Part shown: one piece after another, positions 52,156 to 63,254 of the stretch
Numbering within the stretch: position 1 is the first letter of the stretch
Layout: each line of letters starts with the position of its first letter
Source: Erinaceus europaeus
Lineage: Eukaryota > Chordata > Mammalia > Eulipotyphla > Erinaceidae
NCBI RefSeq assembly: GCF_950295315.1
Contig: NC_080177.1
Span: 79,287,089 to 79,351,088 of the forward strand
Direction of reading: 5' to 3'
Length of the DNA: 64,000 bases
Position numbers and translations under genes: made by a program
Notes under the pieces: generated by a model
What the model was told of the DNA's origin: nothing
Seen by the model: the letters and a program-made list of their open reading frames with translations, nothing else
The model's database searches: none

Positions 52156-52157
52156 CT

Positions 52158-52370
52158 TTAGTGTAAGGATCCCGGTTCAAGCCCCCAGCTCCCCACCTGC
52201 AGGGGAGTCACTTCACAGGCAGTGAAGCAGGTCTGCAGGTGTCTGTCTTTCTCTCCCCCTCTCTGTGTTCCCCTCCTCTCTCCATTTCACTCCTCAATAA
52301 TAACAACAATAATAACTACAATAACTTAAAAAAGGGCAACAAAGGGGAAAATAAATAAATAAGAAGAAAA
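52158..52370 (+). mobile_element. SINE-1, 5' truncated
   Basis: Starts at gtgtaaggatcccggttcaa; flanked by aaaaagtgaacctt and agaaaatgaacctt, an imperfect TSD. Confidence 0.93.
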
Positions 52371-52461
52371 TGAACCTTATAAATGCACAAATAAGTATTC
52401 TGACTTGAGAAACTTCAAAAATAACTTCCTGATGAAAATGATAATTGAAAGATTCAAGTTC

Positions 52462-52685
52462 AGGTGGCTGGGTGGTGGTGCACCTGGTTGAGCCATCATG
52501 TTACAATGTGCAAGGACCCAGGTTCGAGCCCCCAGGCCCCACCTGCAGGAAGAAAGCTTCACAAATGGTGAAACAGGTCTGCAGATGTCTCTCTGTCTCT
52601 TTTCCTCTCTAACTTCCCCTCCCCTCTGGCTGTCTCTATCCAATAAATAAAGAATACAAAAAAATTAATATTTAAAAAAAGGAAT
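52462..52685 (+). mobile_element. SINE-2
   Basis: aggtggctgggtggtggtgc head, ccaggttcgagcccccaggc, tctatccaataaataaagaa end; gattcaagttca recurs imperfectly after the tail. Confidence 0.94.
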
Positions 52686-52804
52686 TCTTAAAAAAAAAAT
52701 CAAGTTCAAATAAAAAGTCATCACTTTGACAAATCCAGGATGATATACTAGAAAGTCATCTTTTCTACATTGAAAAAAAAAATTAAGCATGAAAAAGTAA
52801 AGGG

Positions 52805-52945
52805 TTTTTTTTGTCTGTTTTGTTTTTTTCCCAGAGTACACCTCAGCTCTGACTCATGGCGGCAGGGGAGACTGAGGCTGGGGTCTCTGCTGCCCCAGGC
52901 CCGAAAATCTTCTTGCATAGCCAGCAGACTGTCTCCCCAGCCCTA
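52805..52945 (-). mobile_element. SINE-3, diverged
   Basis: cacctcagctctgactcatg, gcaggggagactgaggctgg, cagactgtctccccagccct. Confidence 0.75.
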
Positions 52946-52946
52946 A

Positions 52947-55510
52947 AAATAATTGCACGTATTTTTCAAAAATTCTTTCTTACAATTGACCTCAAGTTAC
53001 TAGTAAATACTTCAAAGAGAAAAACAAAGGCTTGGGGTTTTCCCAACAATTATATCAAGTAATTACATGATGGATATCTGTGTTTCAGTTTCTTATTATA
53101 AGCCATGAGAAGCAAAAGATTATGTATGCCTTAACAATTACAGAGCAGAAGGATGAGATTCTAAGTGTGAGAATCTAACAAGAGCCCCAACAGAAAGAGA
53201 GATGCCCTCTCACTTGAAATAGAGATTAACTACCCACCTACTTCTTACAGTTCTTATTCCCCAACACCTTTCCTCATTATTAAAGCCACTGCTGACTTTC
53301 CACTGAACTAGAAAACTTACTTGGTTGGAGCTCCCCAGTGACTGTCAGCTACTCATCAAAAGTTACATTCACTATGTGTGTCAGACATTCCAATGCACCA
53401 TCACACCACCAGTGGTGAGCACACCCAGATATCCGCCGGAAGCCTGTGACCGACCAGCTGTGTAACTCAGAGGAGCGCAGTGACTCAAGTCCCCGTGTGG
53501 ATGGGAAGAACCAAGAAACACCAGCATGTCGCTAGACTGCAGTTGTCCCCAAAGCACCATCTTTAAAAGGAAAGAGACTGGCAATCGGCAAATATAACTA
53601 CTTCTACCTCGTGAAAAGACATTTTGAGACATTCAAAACACCACTCGCTGAAATGCAAGGGGGAAGCTTGCAACACACTGACTTGCATCTGAAACTTCCA
53701 GTGGTTCCAATATATACCGAACATATTACACCTGCCTATCAGCAAGACCTAAAGCAGTCAGAAAATATATAATAAACAAATACTTAGGAGTAGATATTTA
53801 TATATTCTCCCTAGTGAATTTGACCTGTTTGGTCCTAATTGTTAGCTGATTCAAAATATGGTAAGTAGTCTAAAGTAGGAAAGACTTTCAGGTAGGAAAG
53901 AGCCTTTTTTTTTTTTCCCTACTAGAATATCCTCCCACCTAAATGAAACTGCTCTGGCCTGAAGCTACTTTCCTACAGAACTGAAGAGCCAGGCAGCACC
54001 CAGGGGTTCCAAAAGCATGAAGCCCTCTGACACTCTTGGGAGAAGCCAAGATGACAGCCTCTTCCAGAAGGTACCAAGGAATCAGAATGGAGCTAAGAGA
54101 AAGCTTTTCCATGTACCTGGAGGAGAAAACAAAGCAGCAGCCTTTGGGGGCAAATGCCAACATCCCCACACTGTTTTCTGGCCTTTCAGTTCATTGGTCA
54201 AGAGATCAGAGTCGGCCATAAGGGGGCAGGTGACCCGGGTCTACTAGGCAGAAATAATTCTACCGTTATAGGATGTGACTTTACAAATTTTAACTTGTTT
54301 TTCATCATCTGGTTTCAAGATTTGTGAGAAGGGGAGAGAGATCTCTCCCATCTCATGCATGAGGAAAATGAAGCTTCTCACAAAGGTTAACAGACCTGCC
54401 CACTGGCAACCTTGACCTTCTCACGTACACGTGAGCTGGTATCTCATACCCAGAGGGGACGCATCCGTTCTTCACTCCTGCGCAAACCTGCTGCTCCTGT
54501 CTTCGGTAAACCGCCTCTCTCCTGTCCCAGCTGCACAGGCGGAAAACCTCTCCTCTGTCACATCTTCTCACCCTACGATTGTCCAGACTGCGGCCACCAC
54601 TTCCCGTCACCTCTGCACCATGCACAGTAGCAGGGGAAATGCGTGAATGGAGGAGAGCTGGGGTTTCTCTTCCATTCCTCCTCCCCACCCCACCCCTAGG
54701 ACAATGGAGACATGGAGCCGAGATGCCCACTAAGTAGAACCTCACCCGTACGGCCCTGAGTTCACCTGCTGGCATCCTATTAATAAACGGGTCAGGGGCT
54801 ATGGGACTGCTTTGACACCTGGTGGTGGATGGTAAAATCCAGAATTAGTCAGAATTCGCTTTCCAGAGCCTTGCAGAGTGTGTGTGTGGATGTAGAAGAA
54901 AGCAAGATCTGAAAGCCTTTAGGTGGGCCTTGAGAAAAGCCTTACACAAAATTCACTAGAGCTAGTTTCCTTTAGTTTTGCTACTTAAAAGAACACTTGA
55001 TAAAACAAACATTGCCAAGACATTATCTCCTTGGAAACCAGAAGGCAGAATTATCTAGTGTCTCTTCCTTCCCCTACAGAGAGAATATTTAACACAGAAC
55101 TATTTTCAAGATGTATAACTATAATTGCTTCCTGTCAGAAACAAAATAGGTGACCTCTGACTACAAGAAAAAGCCAACCAGTGAGAGGGTGCAAGTCTAA
55201 AAAGGATCACATTTTTGTCACCAGAAGACAGGAGCAGGGACCAACCATCTTTTTTCTCACTGCAAGCAGCCACCAGCCCGTGACATGCTGTGGAAGCCAA
55301 TACTTCCAGGAGGTAAGCAGTTGCTCCTTGGAGACAGCCCCTCCAAGCAGACACAGATTCACTTCACCACCATTAAGCAAATCTCTACGACAAATGTAAG
55401 AAACTTCAACTTTTCTCTCCAAACATCCTTTCAAATAATACGCCGAGGCAGAACTGTCCCCACAGCTGTATTACAGAGCTCAGAAAGGGCGACTACAGCG
55501 GCCTTAAGAA
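52947..55510. other. Longest SINE-free block (~2.5 kb)
   Basis: Contains a MIR remnant at 54340-54470 and a GC-richer part at 54420-54780 (for example actgcggccaccacttcccg). SINE insertions are absent, unlike the rest of the window. The block lies directly beside the better of the two exon candidates. No complete exon is recognised inside it. Confidence 0.5.
54340..54475 (+). mobile_element. MIR remnant
   Basis: tctcatgcatgaggaaaatg, aagcttctcacaaaggttaa and cagacctgcccactggcaac follow the MIR order gatgaggaaactgaggc...gaggttaagtaacttgccc. Confidence 0.55.
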
Positions 55511-55515
55511 CTTAC

Positions 55516-55606
55516 TGAAGCAGTCGACGTGACGCTCTGCTTCCCACCTCTCCTTCAGTTCCTCTGATACAATCCGCTCCAGTTGGCTTTCTGTGCTTTG
55601 CACATC
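55516..55606 (-). CDS. Candidate internal coding exon, product unknown
   Basis: On the minus strand a strong acceptor (gttttgttttctag) precedes 91 nt ending CTGCTTCA, followed by a consensus-like donor GTAAGTTC. The frame starting at the first base is open and reads DVQSTESQLERIVSEELKER then WEAERHVDCF. It is charged, helix-prone and coiled-coil-like, with no low-complexity bias. A second frame is also open, so frame choice rests on composition. I do not recognise the parent protein. Ninety-one nucleotides is a normal internal exon size and implies a phase shift of one between flanking introns. No neighbouring exon was identified, so the host gene would have large introns. It could also be a decoy exon. 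Confidence 0.5.
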
Positions 55607-55609
55607 CTA

Positions 55610-56190
55610 GAAAACAAAACGGAGCTGTGACTAAGTGTCCTGTTTCTGTATCTGGCCCACTGCTGTGCACCGAACAGATACAGTGAATCAGAAACCACTG
55701 GGCCACAAATGGAAAAAAGGCAATGCTGTATCAAGAGGGGAAACACACCAGCAGTGACAACTCTTGTGTAAGTGATACTACTCAAAGTCTCTACCTAGCT
55801 CCTGCAGGTTTTCCTTAAAGGTCTCCCTACAGCACTCTGGTGCACCTAACACTTGCTTCCGCATACTGATACCCACTGAGACATCCATTCAGCTAAGATC
55901 AAAGCCCAGCATCATTTTTGAAGCTTTCCCAAACCACTGCATTAAGTCTCTATAAAAGTACTTTATAAGGCAGCAAGTGTTAGACAGACAGCTCTTACAG
56001 TAATACTTGCCATTTAAAGTGTCACACCTCACTCTTCAGGTGTATTTAGTCTCCTCCTCGCACCCACCCACACCCCCTCAAAAAAACTAAAACAATAAAC
56101 CGTCTAGAAGACAGGAAGAAAGTTCTATCAACATGAGAATTAGCACTAATTTCTTGAAAATCAAAAGGCATAGATAACAAAAGCAAAAAA
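55610..56190. other. Unique sequence, possible old L2 pieces
   Basis: tttttgaagctttcccaaac resembles part of L2 but is too diverged to call. No gene. Confidence 0.4.
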
Positions 56191-56194
56191 GCAA

Positions 56195-56305
56195 GGGCAG
56201 CGATAAGTAGCATAATGGTTATGCAGAGACTCTCATGCCAGAAGTCCCAGGTTCAATCCCCCACACAGAGTTGAGCAGTGCTATGGTTTAAAAAGGAAAA
56301 AAAAA
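56195..56305 (+). mobile_element. SINE-3
   Basis: gataagtagcataatggtta head, agtcccaggttcaatccccc, agttgagcagtgctatggtt; poly-A end. Confidence 0.92.
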
Positions 56306-56582
56306 AAAAATGTTAGAAAATATTTGTAAGACATATATCTGATAAAGAGCTAATTCACAACTTACTGGCAAAGAAAGAAAGAAAGACAGAAGCAGACAAA
56401 TGGTTCTGCATCTAATTAAAACTTTAATGCACTAAAAAAAAAAAAAAAAAAACCACAATCAACAGAATGGAGAAGGTATTCTATAGAAGGAAGAGAAATA
56501 TTTGTAAACATGTATACAATAAGGGGTTAACAGTCACAGTTTAAACAACGCCTGCAACTCAACAACAAAAACTCAACTGACA
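56306..56582. other. AT-rich unique sequence
   Basis: Poly-A at 56434-56452. No gene. Confidence 0.4.
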
Positions 56583-56583
56583 G

Positions 56584-56892
56584 GTCAGGCAGCAGCACGG
56601 TGTCTAACACATGTCACCATGTACAAACACCCAGGCCTCAAGACACCAGCCCCCACCTATAGGCAGGGGGAAGCTTCACGAGAGGTGAAGCAGGGCTTCA
56701 GACGTCTCTCGGTCTCTCCCTCTCTAGTATGCCCTCTGCTCTCAATTTCTCTGTCCAATCAAGTAAAAAGAGGAAGGAAGGAAGGAAGGAAGGAAGGAAG
56801 GAAGGAAGGAAGGAAGGAAGGAAGGAAGGAAGCCAGCAGGAGCTGTGGATTCTTAGTGTAGGCACCAAGCCCCTGGAGATAATCCTGGTGGA
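56584..56892 (+). mobile_element. SINE-2 with module T and internal (GGAA)n
   Basis: gtcaggcagcagcacggtgt head, caccagcccccacctatagg, the (GGAA)n run, then caggagctgtggattcttag and ataatcctggtgg. Confidence 0.9.
56772..56832. repeat. (GGAA)n microsatellite
   Basis: About 15 units between SINE body and module T; the same position holds a purine expansion in the 46.7-kb SINE. Confidence 0.97.
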
Positions 56893-57101
56893 GAGAGAGA
56901 GAGAGAGAGAGACAGAGAGAGAAATTCACTGACTGAAAAATACACAAAGAACTTAAATAGGCACTTCTCCAAAGGTAATATCCAGATGGCCAACAAGCAT
57001 ATGAAAGACAGTCACCATTACTTAGCAGAGAAACAAAAGTCTCTCAGAATGCAGGACTATTCACACACAATGCAATATAATCAGGCTTTAAAAAGAAAAT
57101 T

Positions 57102-57300
57102 CTGTGGTCCGGAAGGTGGCACAGTGGATAAAGCAGTGGACTCTCAAGCATAAGGTCCCAAGTTCAAGTCCCAACTCCACATGTACCAGAGTGGTGTCTC
57201 GCTCTTTTTCTCTCTCTCTCTCTCCCCCTCTCTCTCCCTCTCCCTCTCCCTCTCTCTATCTTTCTCATGAATAAGTAAATAAAATCCTTAAAAAAGAAAT
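57102..57300 (+). mobile_element. SINE-4 with (CT)n
   Basis: gtggtccggaaggtggcaca head, ggactctcaagcataaggtc, CT-rich run 57205-57258, gaataagtaaataaaatcct end. aaaagaaaattctg flanks it on both sides (57090 and 57307), a probable TSD. Confidence 0.94.
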
Positions 57301-57477
57301 AAAGAAAAAAGAAAATTCTGACTCAGGCACATGTTTGAGCTTTAACAACATGCTAAATGAAGATAAGCCAGATATGACACACGTGTATAATTCCACCTAC
57401 ATGCAAGGGGTCAAACTCAGCAGTGGTTGCCAGGAAAAGCAGAGTTGTTTGGAGGGCGTAGAGTCAGACGGTTAAGG

Positions 57478-57695
57478 AACCAGTGGTGGTGCACCTAGCA
57501 GACTGCACAAAGGCGCAGGTTCAAATCGCCAGCCCCCACCTATAGAGAGAGACATGCACAATCATTGGAACACTGTTGCAGGCGTCTCTCCTCCTGTCTC
57601 TCTCCCTCTCTCATTTATTCAAAACAGAAAGGGAAAAAAAAGTGGCAACAGAAAATGATGGGGCTTTACAGGCACCAAACCACAGAAATAACGCC
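57478..57695 (+). mobile_element. SINE-2 with module T remnant
   Basis: aaccagtggtggtgcaccta head, ggcgcaggttcaaatcgcca, gggctttacaggcaccaaac; a C-run and (CA)n follow at 57694-57722. Confidence 0.82.
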
Positions 57696-57799
57696 CCCCC
57701 CCCCCCCCCACACACACACACAAATTATGTTCCCCATCCCCACCACCAGGGCTTCACTGAATCTTCTCCCTGCATGGTTCCACTGTTCCCAGGAGACTT

Positions 57800-57932
57800 T
57801 TCTTTCCAGATAGATCATGAAAGGCAGAAAGAGAGAGAGAAAGAGGAGGAAGTGATGGCCAGGGACTCAACCCCAGGTTCTCACACATGGTGAAGCATAT
57901 GCTTTGCTCACTGAGCCATCTCCTGGCCCTAC
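57800..57932 (-). mobile_element. SINE-5
   Basis: gatggccagggactcaaccc, gtgaagcatatgctttgctc and actgagccatctcctggccc, the reverse of a tRNA-like gggccaggagatggctcagt. Confidence 0.65.
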
Positions 57933-57934
57933 GA

Positions 57935-58290
57935 GCAGAAGAAGAGTGTCACGGTCCAATTATCAAACTGGAGTTGCATGTGCTGTCTCCACTAAAGGAA
58001 TCTAGAGCAGCCAGATCCTTGAAGCGCTGGCAGCCACTCCCAGTTGTCTTCTCAACTGCCTTTTTTAGCCAACTGGACTCCACAGAGGACTAGGCAGGCT
58101 ATCCATTTTGCCCGTCCAACATGAATTTTTGACAGCCCCTCATGAGAGAAAGTGTTCAAAAGGATTGAGTGCCAAGTGCCTTATAGGAGAAATGGGTGAA
58201 TCGTGCAGACACACCCCAGGGGGGAGATGTGAAATGTGTACCCCTGTAAAAAAACAGCCTCTCAATAAAAGTAAATTATAGGAAATAAAT
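57935..58290. other. Unique sequence
   Basis: No gene recognised. Confidence 0.4.
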
Positions 58291-58291
58291 C

Positions 58292-58435
58292 GGGGGCAGG
58301 CATAGATAGCATAATGGTTCCACAAAGAAACTTTTATGCCTGAGGCTACAAAGTCCCAGGTTCAATCCCCTGTACCACCATAAGCCAGAGCGGAGCAGTG
58401 CTCTGGTAAAAGAAAAAAAGAAAGAACAGCAAAAA
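58292..58435 (+). mobile_element. SINE-3
   Basis: gcatagatagcataatggtt head, ccaggttcaatcccctgtac, agagcggagcagtgctctgg. Confidence 0.95.
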
Positions 58436-58502
58436 GAAAATGATTCAACTACACACTAACCTTCAAGTCAATACTGAGAAAAGCGGCCAATATACCGTTT
58501 AC

Positions 58503-59106
58503 TCTAGTAGAATATACACTTGACCCCAGTAGAATATACACTTGACCCCAGTAGAACATACTCTTGACCCCAGTAGAACATACTCTTGACCCCAGTAGAA
58601 CATACTCTTGACCCCAGTAGAATATAGCCTTTACCCCAGTAGAATAAACACTTTACCCCAGTAGAATAAACACTTTACCCCAGTAGAATAAACACTTTAC
58701 CCCAGTAGAATAAACACTTTACCCCAGTAGAATAAACACTTTACCCCAGTAGAATATATCCTTTACCCCAGTAGAACATACACTTTACCCCAGTAGAATA
58801 TATACTTTGTCCCAGTAGAATATACACTTTACCCCAGTAGAATATACCCTTTACCCCAGTAGAATATACCCTTTACCCCAGTAGAATATACACTTTACCC
58901 CAGTAGAATATACACTTTACCCCAGTAGAATATACACTTTACCCCAGTAGAATATACACTTTACCCCAGTAGAATATACCCTTTACCCCAGTAGAATATA
59001 CCCTTTACCCCAGTAGAATATACCCTTTACCCCAGTAGAATATACACTTCACCCCAGTAGAATATACCCTTTACCCCTTTACCCCAGTAGAACATACCCT
59101 TTACCC
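58503..59106. repeat. 22-bp minisatellite, 27 copies
   Basis: Unit cccagtagaatatacacttt + ac, counted 27 times by its agtagaa core. Variants come in blocks: cttgac units 1-5, aataaacactttac units 7-11, then atatacactttac and ataccctttac units. Unit 26 carries an extra 8-bp ttaccccttt-type duplication. No spacers, so not a CRISPR array. Confidence 0.98.
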
Positions 59107-59107
59107 T

Positions 59108-59415
59108 GTCCAGGGAGCCAGATTAGAGCCCTGGCCAACCATATGGGAACTTCACGCAGAGGTGAAGAGACTCCATGAGCAATGTAAGCAGGGAAGCAGG
59201 GCTAGTCTCTTCCTTCTGCCTCTCCCTCTCTTTCACTTGCTATCCCCCCCCCCAAAATGTACACTGGGCTAGAGTCTCTTCCTTCTGCCTCTCCCCCTCT
59301 CTTTCACTTGCTACCCCCCCAAAAAAATGTACACTGGAAGAAGTGGAATCATGCAGTTTTGCATAAAGCCCCAGTGAAGTGCTGGTGACAAAGAAAAAGA
59401 AAAAAAAAAAAAAAA
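59108..59415 (+). mobile_element. SINE-2 with module T and a 69-bp internal duplication
   Basis: gtccagggagccagattaga, gaggtgaagagactccatga. The stretch tccttctgcctctccc...aaaatgtacactgg at 59210-59268 is repeated at 59279-59337. Module T remnant (aagtggaatcatgcagtttt) and poly-A follow. Confidence 0.8.
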
Positions 59416-59417
59416 GA

Positions 59418-59728
59418 CTGGGAGTCAGGCAGTAGCGCAGTGGGTTAAGCGCAGGTGGCACAAAGCACAAGGACTGGCGTGAGGATCCCGGTTCGACCCC
59501 CTGGCTCCCCACCTGCAGGGGAGATGCTTCACAGGCGGTGAAGCAGGTCTGCGGCTGTCTGTCTTTCTCTCCCCCTCTCTGTCTTCCCCTCCTCTCTCCA
59601 TTTCTGTCTTATCTGACAATGATGACATCAATAACAACAACAATAATAACTACCACAATAAAACAACAAGGGCCACAAAAGGGAATGAATAAATAAAATT
59701 TTTATTATTTTTTATTAAAAAAAAAAAA
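59418..59728 (+). mobile_element. SINE-1
   Basis: gggagtcaggcagtagcgca head, complete, aataaaatttttattatttt end. Confidence 0.95.
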
Positions 59729-59889
59729 GATCAAGAAGGTGTTTTTTATGTTTCAGAAAGAAGAGACACATGGTCATAGCAAGTCACAAGTTTCTTACAA
59801 TACTGCAAATACTGCTTTCCTCTGCTCACAAAATACACATAGATGACGCAAGCAAAAAATAATTAAATTGGGTGGAGATTTTTTTCTTT

Positions 59890-60147
59890 CTTTATTTCCT
59901 TTTGTTGCCCTTGTTGTTTTACTGTTGTAGTTATTATTGATGTTGTTGGATAGGACAGAGAGAAATGGAGAGAGGAGGGGAAGACAGAGAGGGGGAGAGG
60001 AAGACAGACACCTGCAGACCTGCTTCACCGCCTGTGAAGCGACTCCCCTGCAGGTGGGGAGCCGGGGGCTCGAACCGGGATCCTTATGCCGGTCCTTGCG
60101 CTTAGCGCCACCTGTGTTTAACCCACTGTGCTACCGCCCGACTCCTG
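59890..60147 (-). mobile_element. SINE-1
   Basis: ttatttccttttgttgccct to tgctaccgcccgactcc. The flanks gggtggagattttttt and gggtgaatattttttt look like an imperfect TSD. Confidence 0.95.
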
Positions 60148-60174
60148 GGTGAATATTTTTTTAATTATGTTAAT

Positions 60175-60380
60175 TGAGGGGGCAGGGTTGGTGGTGCACC
60201 TGGTTGGGCACACCTGTTACAGTAAGCAAGAACCCAGCTTCAAGCCCCCAGTCCCCACCTGCAGGGGGAAAGATTCACAGATGGTGAAGCAGGTGTCTCT
60301 CTGTCTCTCTCCCTACTCCCTCCTCTTCTCAATTTCTGGCTGTCTCTATCCAGTACACACAAGTAAAGATGACTTTAAAA
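60175..60380 (+). mobile_element. SINE-2
   Basis: gggggcagggttggtggtgc head, caagcccccagtccccacct, ctctatccagtacacacaag end. Confidence 0.93.
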
Positions 60381-60422
60381 TCAAAGAAAAAAACATTTTA
60401 AATTACTGACAACTAAATACCT

Positions 60423-60447
60423 ATTGTTGTTGTTGTTGTTGTTGTTG
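60423..60447. repeat. (TTG)n
   Basis: Eight uninterrupted triplets at the tail side of a reverse SINE-5-like element. Confidence 0.95.
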
Positions 60448-60625
60448 CCACTAGGGCTTAGCCACTCCTAGCTGATGTCTCTCAGATAGAGAGACAGAGA
60501 TGGAGAGAAACAGGAAAGAAATCACAGCTCCAAAGCTTCCTCCAATGCGGTGAGGGCTGGGCTTGAACCTGGGTGGCACATATGGCAGAGCAGCAAGCAT
60601 CCAAGTGAGCTATTCTGTGAGCTCA
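60448..60625 (-). mobile_element. SINE-5
   Basis: gccactagggcttagccact, ggcttgaacctgggtggcac, aagtgagctattctgtgagc. Confidence 0.6.
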
Positions 60626-60629
60626 CAGC

Positions 60630-61010
60630 TATGTACCCACAGGCATTTCTCTGTGAGTACTCCCTCTTCCTGAAGGAGGGAAATAGCTCCATCAGCAGCT
60701 GCTTCGCTGAGAACAGCGAGTGAAAACCAGTTTTTAAGATCAAATACACAGTCAACTTGGGGAAAAAAGACTAGTAAGAGAAATGACTTCACAAGATGTC
60801 AAACCAGAATTCCTAACTAGACAAACCGTCGAGAATACGAGGGGGAAAGTGAGCTACGTCAAGATTATTGAGGAGCCAGAGTGAGTGACACTGAACAGAG
60901 TCAAACCTTTACTAGCACCTACACCTCTCCTCAGAGAAACACAAGACAATGATGCGGGGGGGGGGGGGGGGGGCAATGACTTGGCCATACTTTTTCGGGG
61001 AAAAAACTGA
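60630..61010. other. Unique sequence
   Basis: Poly-G at 60955-60974. No gene recognised. Confidence 0.4.
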
Positions 61011-61013
61011 ATA

Positions 61014-61310
61014 GGAGGGCCAGGTGGTGGTGCACCCAGTTTAGCACACTTTGTGTTTAGTCTAGTACTATTACTAAACCCACACAAGAATCCGGGTTCG
61101 AGCCCCCCGGCTCCCCACCTGCAGGGAGGTCATTTTATGGGCGGTGAAGCAGGTCTGCAGGTGTCTCTCTTTCTCTCCCCCGCTCTGTCTCCCCCTTCCT
61201 CCTCTCTCCATTTCTGTCGTATTCAATAAAATGGGGGTAAGGGCCACCAGGAGCAGTGGATTCTTACTGCCGGCACCAAGCCCCAGCAATAACCCTGGAG
61301 GCAAAAAACA
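61014..61310 (+). mobile_element. SINE-1/2 with module T
   Basis: gggccaggtggtggtgcacc head, aatccgggttcgagccccc, caggagcagtggattcttac, aataaccctggaggcaaaaa. Confidence 0.95.
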
Positions 61311-61314
61311 AAAC

Positions 61315-62365
61315 AGGAACATGATCACTCGGCATCTATAGCTCTCTTCTGAGAGACGGAAGACAGTGATGGGGGAGGCGAGAATCAATGACTTAGCTGT
61401 ACTCAAGTGACTATGAGGCTCATGTAACCTGGCCTGCTCAGCAGGAAGAGACAGGAAACAGGGAATCCAGTGACAGTCACGGTTAGTTGCCTCTGAGTGA
61501 TCCCTGTGTTTGCGCAAACCAGAGTCTCCCTCTCCACGGCTGCATTCTCCACCAAGCACACCTTCCCTTGCCTCTCCCAAAGGGGGGGAAAAAAAAAGAA
61601 GGGGATCGGACATGATACAGTTACCCCTTTCCCACAGTTTAAAAGGCATACACCCATCCTAACTAGAGCAACTCAGTACGACTTGACAAGTAACAAGTTA
61701 GAGAACTCTCCTCTCTGACGGCCACCAAAGAAAGCCCGCTTCCCCAGACTCGGGGCACATCCATCAACGTGCTGGCAGCTGCCAAGTCTCAGCTAAAGCC
61801 AGCCACGTGCTGCCGTGTCATTTTGGTGTCTTCACTGTGTCTTCAAGAAAATATCAACTCTCCTTTCGCTCAGAATAAAAGGAGAGCATGAATGTGGCCC
61901 AGCAAACCTGCTACGTTCTGAGGATTTTCTCATCCTCATGGTCGTAAATTCAATCTCGCCTGTGTCATTCCATTCCTCACTCAAATGATGAACATTTCAG
62001 AGACCCAAAGCAAGTGGGGGGAGCCACGTTCTATGCTTCAAATGATTTGCTCCAGAACTTATGAAAAGTCCACCAAGTAAGCTACCGTGTAAGGTAACTG
62101 ACTAGCCTCAGACCTACAGGGATGCAGACGTCACACAGGCTCCTGTGCTGACGATGGGCCCCAGACCAAATTGATGGGGTTTACAGTTAACAGTATTTAA
62201 ATACTTTTCCCATATCTGGGAGCTACTCTCTTCCCTGGCTTTCTGGTCCTTTTTTCAATTATGACACCATCCCCCCAGACAATAAGTTAGGTCACCAGCA
62301 TATTAGATGTCAGGTCAAGCAAAAAACTAGTCGAGTCATGGGCTCCTTGGAATAGACCTAAAATA
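61315..62365. other. Unique sequence (~1 kb)
   Basis: No splice-bounded open frame or clear repeat was found. Confidence 0.45.
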
Positions 62366-62367
62366 GA

Positions 62368-62850
62368 CCTACCAGCTTTTTCCAAACAGAGACCCCAAAT
62401 CTTCATCTGCAATATTCCAGCCTCTAGATTTATGATTAGTCAACAATTTGGTCTGCTTTCTATCTTAACTTTTTTTCACCCACGAGGTCCCAGATGCTAC
62501 CATGATGCCAACCTGACTTCCCTGGGCAGATGACCCCACCAATGTGTCCTGGAGCTCTGATTCCCCAGAGCCCTGCCCCAGTAGGGAAAGAGAGAGACAG
62601 GCTGGGAGTATGGACCGACCAGTCAACGCCCATGTTCAACAAGGAAGCAATTACAGAAGCCAGACCTTCCACCTTCTGCATCCCACAATGACCCTGTGTC
62701 CCTACTCCCAGAGGGATAAAGAACAGGGAAGCTATCAGGGGAGGGGAGGGGACGGGACAGAGTTCTGGTGGTGGGAACTGTGTGGAGTTGAACCCCTCTT
62801 ATCCTAAGGTCTTATCAGTGTTTTCACTTTATAAATAAAAAATTTTTAAA
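62368..62850 (+). mobile_element. 3'-terminal repeat, full-length-looking copy, probable L1 3' UTR family
   Basis: Starts accagctttttccaaacaga and runs through gattagtcaacaatttggtc, gaggtcccagatgctaccat, gaccgaccagtcaacgccca, ggtggtgggaactgtgtgga to ttataaataaaaaattttta. Confidence 0.85.
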
Positions 62851-62954
62851 AACTAAATAAAATAAATACTATAAAGACAAAAAAGAACAGACTACCTTGT
62901 CTTTATTTGGGGAGGAGGAGTTAAATTTGCATAGCGAACTAAAAGCAAAATGCC

Positions 62955-63160
62955 AGTGAGGTCTTTTTATTATTATTGGATAGAGACAGGGAGAAACTGA
63001 GAAGGGAGGGGGAGAGACAGACAGACAGACACCTGCAGTCCTGCTTCACCACTCTCAAGCTTTACCCTGCAGGTGGATGGAGCTCAGGGGCTTGAACCCG
63101 GGTCCCTGAGCACTGTAATGTGTGCACTTAACCGGGTGCGCCACCACCCGGCCCCCTAGT
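62955..63160 (-). mobile_element. SINE-2
   Basis: ttattattattggatagaga, gcaggtggatggagctcagg, gggtgcgccaccacccggcc. Confidence 0.95.
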
Positions 63161-63254
63161 GAGGTCATTTTTAAACTCCTTATGCCTAAAAGCAAAAACG
63201 ATGCTAGGGACAGAAAGCTGGATTTCAATTGCAAGTGATGTTAGAACACTTTTT

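Noticed and set aside
58503..59106. CRISPR-like array of 22-bp repeats
   Set aside because: The units are contiguous with no unique spacers, and the genome is mammalian.
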